Positions 62,914 to 64,000 of a DNA stretch of 64,000 nt are shown piece after piece. Source of the DNA: Desulfolucanica intricata (GTDB taxonomy: Bacteria; Bacillota; Desulfotomaculia; Desulfotomaculales; Desulfofarciminaceae); assembly GCF_001592105.1 (NCBI RefSeq), contig NZ_BCWE01000003.1:124001-188000 (forward strand), in the 5' to 3' direction. The notes under the pieces were generated by a model. It had not been told where the DNA came from, searched no databases, and saw nothing but the letters and a program-made list of their open reading frames with translations. Positions within the stretch are counted from its first letter, which is position 1; each line of letters opens with the position of its first letter. A program made the translations under genes and the position numbers.

Positions 62914-64000
62914 TTGTCAGAGCAAGTTACCGGCAGGTACGGGGCTGAAGAAATACAAATTTTAGAGGGATTAGAAGCTGTCAGGCGCAGACCGGGAATG
63001 TATGTCGGCAGCACCGGAACTAAGGGGCTGCATCACTTAGTGTATGAAGTGGTTGATAATAGTGTTGATGAGGCTATGGCCGGTTACTGCAGTGTGATTG
63101 AGGTTTTGATTAATGAAGATAACTCTGTTACGGTTATTGATGATGGTCGCGGCATACCGGTGGATATTCATCCTAAAACAGGCCGGCCTGCTGTAGAAGT
63201 GGTTCTGACTACGCTTCATGCCGGGGGTAAATTCGGCGGTGCCGGCTATAAGGTTTCCGGTGGTTTACACGGCGTAGGTGTATCCGTAGTTAATGCTCTT
63301 TCCGAGTGGCTGGAAGTAGAGGTCAGGCGTGAAGGAAAAGTTTTTTTTCAACGTTATGAACGGGGATTTCCGGTCAATGATTTAAAAGTGATTGGAAAAA
63401 GCGGTAAGACCGGAACTACAATAAAATTTAAACCCGATGATGAAATATTTGAGGAGACTGTTTTTAGCCGGGATATTTTAATAAGGCGCTTAAAGGAACT
63501 GGCTTATCTGAATAAAGGCATTAAAATTATATTAAAGGACCTAAAAACTAATTCGGAATTTATCTACCGGTATGAAGGTGGGATTAAAGATTTTATTATT
63601 TACTTAAACAGGGATAAAGTTATTTTTCCTACCGAACCGATTTATTTAAGCGGTGAAAAGGATCAGGTGTTGGTAGAAATATCTATGCAGTATACTGATG
63701 CCTATTTTGAAAATTTAATGTCATATACCAATAATATTCACACAGTTGACGGGGGAACCCATGAGGCAGGTTTTAGATCCGCTCTAACCAGAGTTATTAA
63801 TGATTATGCTAAAAAAAATAATTTATTAAAAGCCAATGACGGAAATTTAGCCGGTGAAGATATTAGAGAAGGACTTACAGCAATAATCAATATTAAAGTT
63901 CCGGAACCCCAATTTGAAGGGCAGACCAAAACAAAGTTAGGTAACAGTGAGGTTAGAGGAATTGTAGACTCAATAGTTGCTGACGGACTCAGTACTTTTT
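62914..64000 (+). CDS. gyrB: DNA gyrase subunit B, N-terminal part cut by window edge
   Basis: 362 codons present; the gene runs off the right edge. The GHKL ATPase domain is complete: [16 protein letters not shown] (about 19-34), [24 protein letters not shown] (about 73-83), [26 protein letters not shown] (about 100-125). The transducer domain then follows with [12 protein letters not shown] and KLGNSEVRG. Introduces negative supercoils with GyrA. Start TTG 62914 has a GGGGGG ribosome site 8 bp upstream. Confidence 0.97.
   Translation, partial: MSEQVTGRYGAEEIQILEGLEAVRRRPGMYVGSTGTKGLHHLVYEVVDNSVDEAMAGYCSVIEVLINEDNSVTVIDDGRGIPVDIHPKTGRPAVEVVLTTLHAGGKFGGAGYKVSGGLHGVGVSVVNALSEWLEVEVRREGKVFFQRYERGFPVNDLKVIGKSGKTGTTIKFKPDDEIFEETVFSRDILIRRLKELAYLNKGIKIILKDLKTNSEFIYRYEGGIKDFIIYLNRDKVIFPTEPIYLSGEKDQVLVEISMQYTDAYFENLMSYTNNIHTVDGGTHEAGFRSALTRVINDYAKKNNLLKANDGNLAGEDIREGLTAIINIKVPEPQFEGQTKTKLGNSEVRGIVDSIVADGLSTF

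Overview
The window looks like the origin-proximal left arm of the chromosome of an endospore-forming, Gram-positive, anaerobic sulfate reducer of the Desulfotomaculum type (Peptococcaceae/Desulfotomaculales). This rests on three things seen together. First, there is dissimilatory sulfite reductase with only the DsrMK membrane module. Second, there are clostridial and endospore genes (sleB-ypeB, lonC, yyaC, the SCIFF peptide and its maturase). Third, a classic Firmicutes oriC neighbourhood runs from rpmH through dnaA-dnaN-recF to gyrB. Species was not assigned.

Layout. 1-9.5 kb: the 3'-truncated argS with a DUF1934 gene; an amino-acid catabolism block (indolepyruvate:ferredoxin oxidoreductase iorAB, a Na+/solute symporter, and an aminotransferase behind a complete T-box leader with a near-consensus promoter); and the spore-germination pair sleB-ypeB. 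9.5-21.5 kb: the sulfite-reduction region. dsrA-dsrB-dsrD plus a TPR gene and a YkgJ-type cysteine-cluster gene run rightward. A HEAT-repeat/zinc-ribbon gene, an FmdB zinc ribbon, dsrN, dsrC, dsrK, dsrM and a small ferredoxin run leftward, so the two halves converge. 21.5-31 kb: rlmH, murA, cell-surface and envelope genes, the SCIFF ribosomal-peptide pair (scfA/scfB), and an operon for a YeiH-like putative sulfate exporter with a 58-residue membrane partner and a 20-codon leader ORF. 31.5-46.7 kb: three tRNAs, a phosphoesterase, a RecQ helicase, purA, dnaB, lonC, rplI, yybS, rpsR-ssb-rpsF and housekeeping genes. 46.9-50 kb: yyaC, ykuS, a frameshifted phosphoribosyltransferase and larC. 50-64 kb: parS-parB-parA, rsmG-mnmG-mnmE, jag-yidC-yidD-rnpA-rpmH, oriC, then dnaA, dnaN, yaaA, recF, remB and the start of gyrB.

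How the genes fit together. DsrAB reduces sulfite on siroheme-type cofactors. DsrN probably amidates siroheme. DsrC carries the sulfur as a trisulfide. DsrMK, perhaps with the ferredoxin next to it, returns electrons from the membrane. Most other genes are replication, translation, tRNA-modification and envelope functions typical of a leading-strand arm running away from oriC.

The most interesting signal I found is a roughly 29-bp motif present twice upstream of dsrAB and once, in the same orientation relative to its gene, upstream of the ferredoxin-dsrMK operon. It could be a shared dsr control element. Other points of interest are the translationally coupled leader ORF of the exporter operon, an A7 slip site at the frameshift in the phosphoribosyltransferase gene, several perfect inverted repeats without uridine tails, and a small family of dispersed intergenic repeats.
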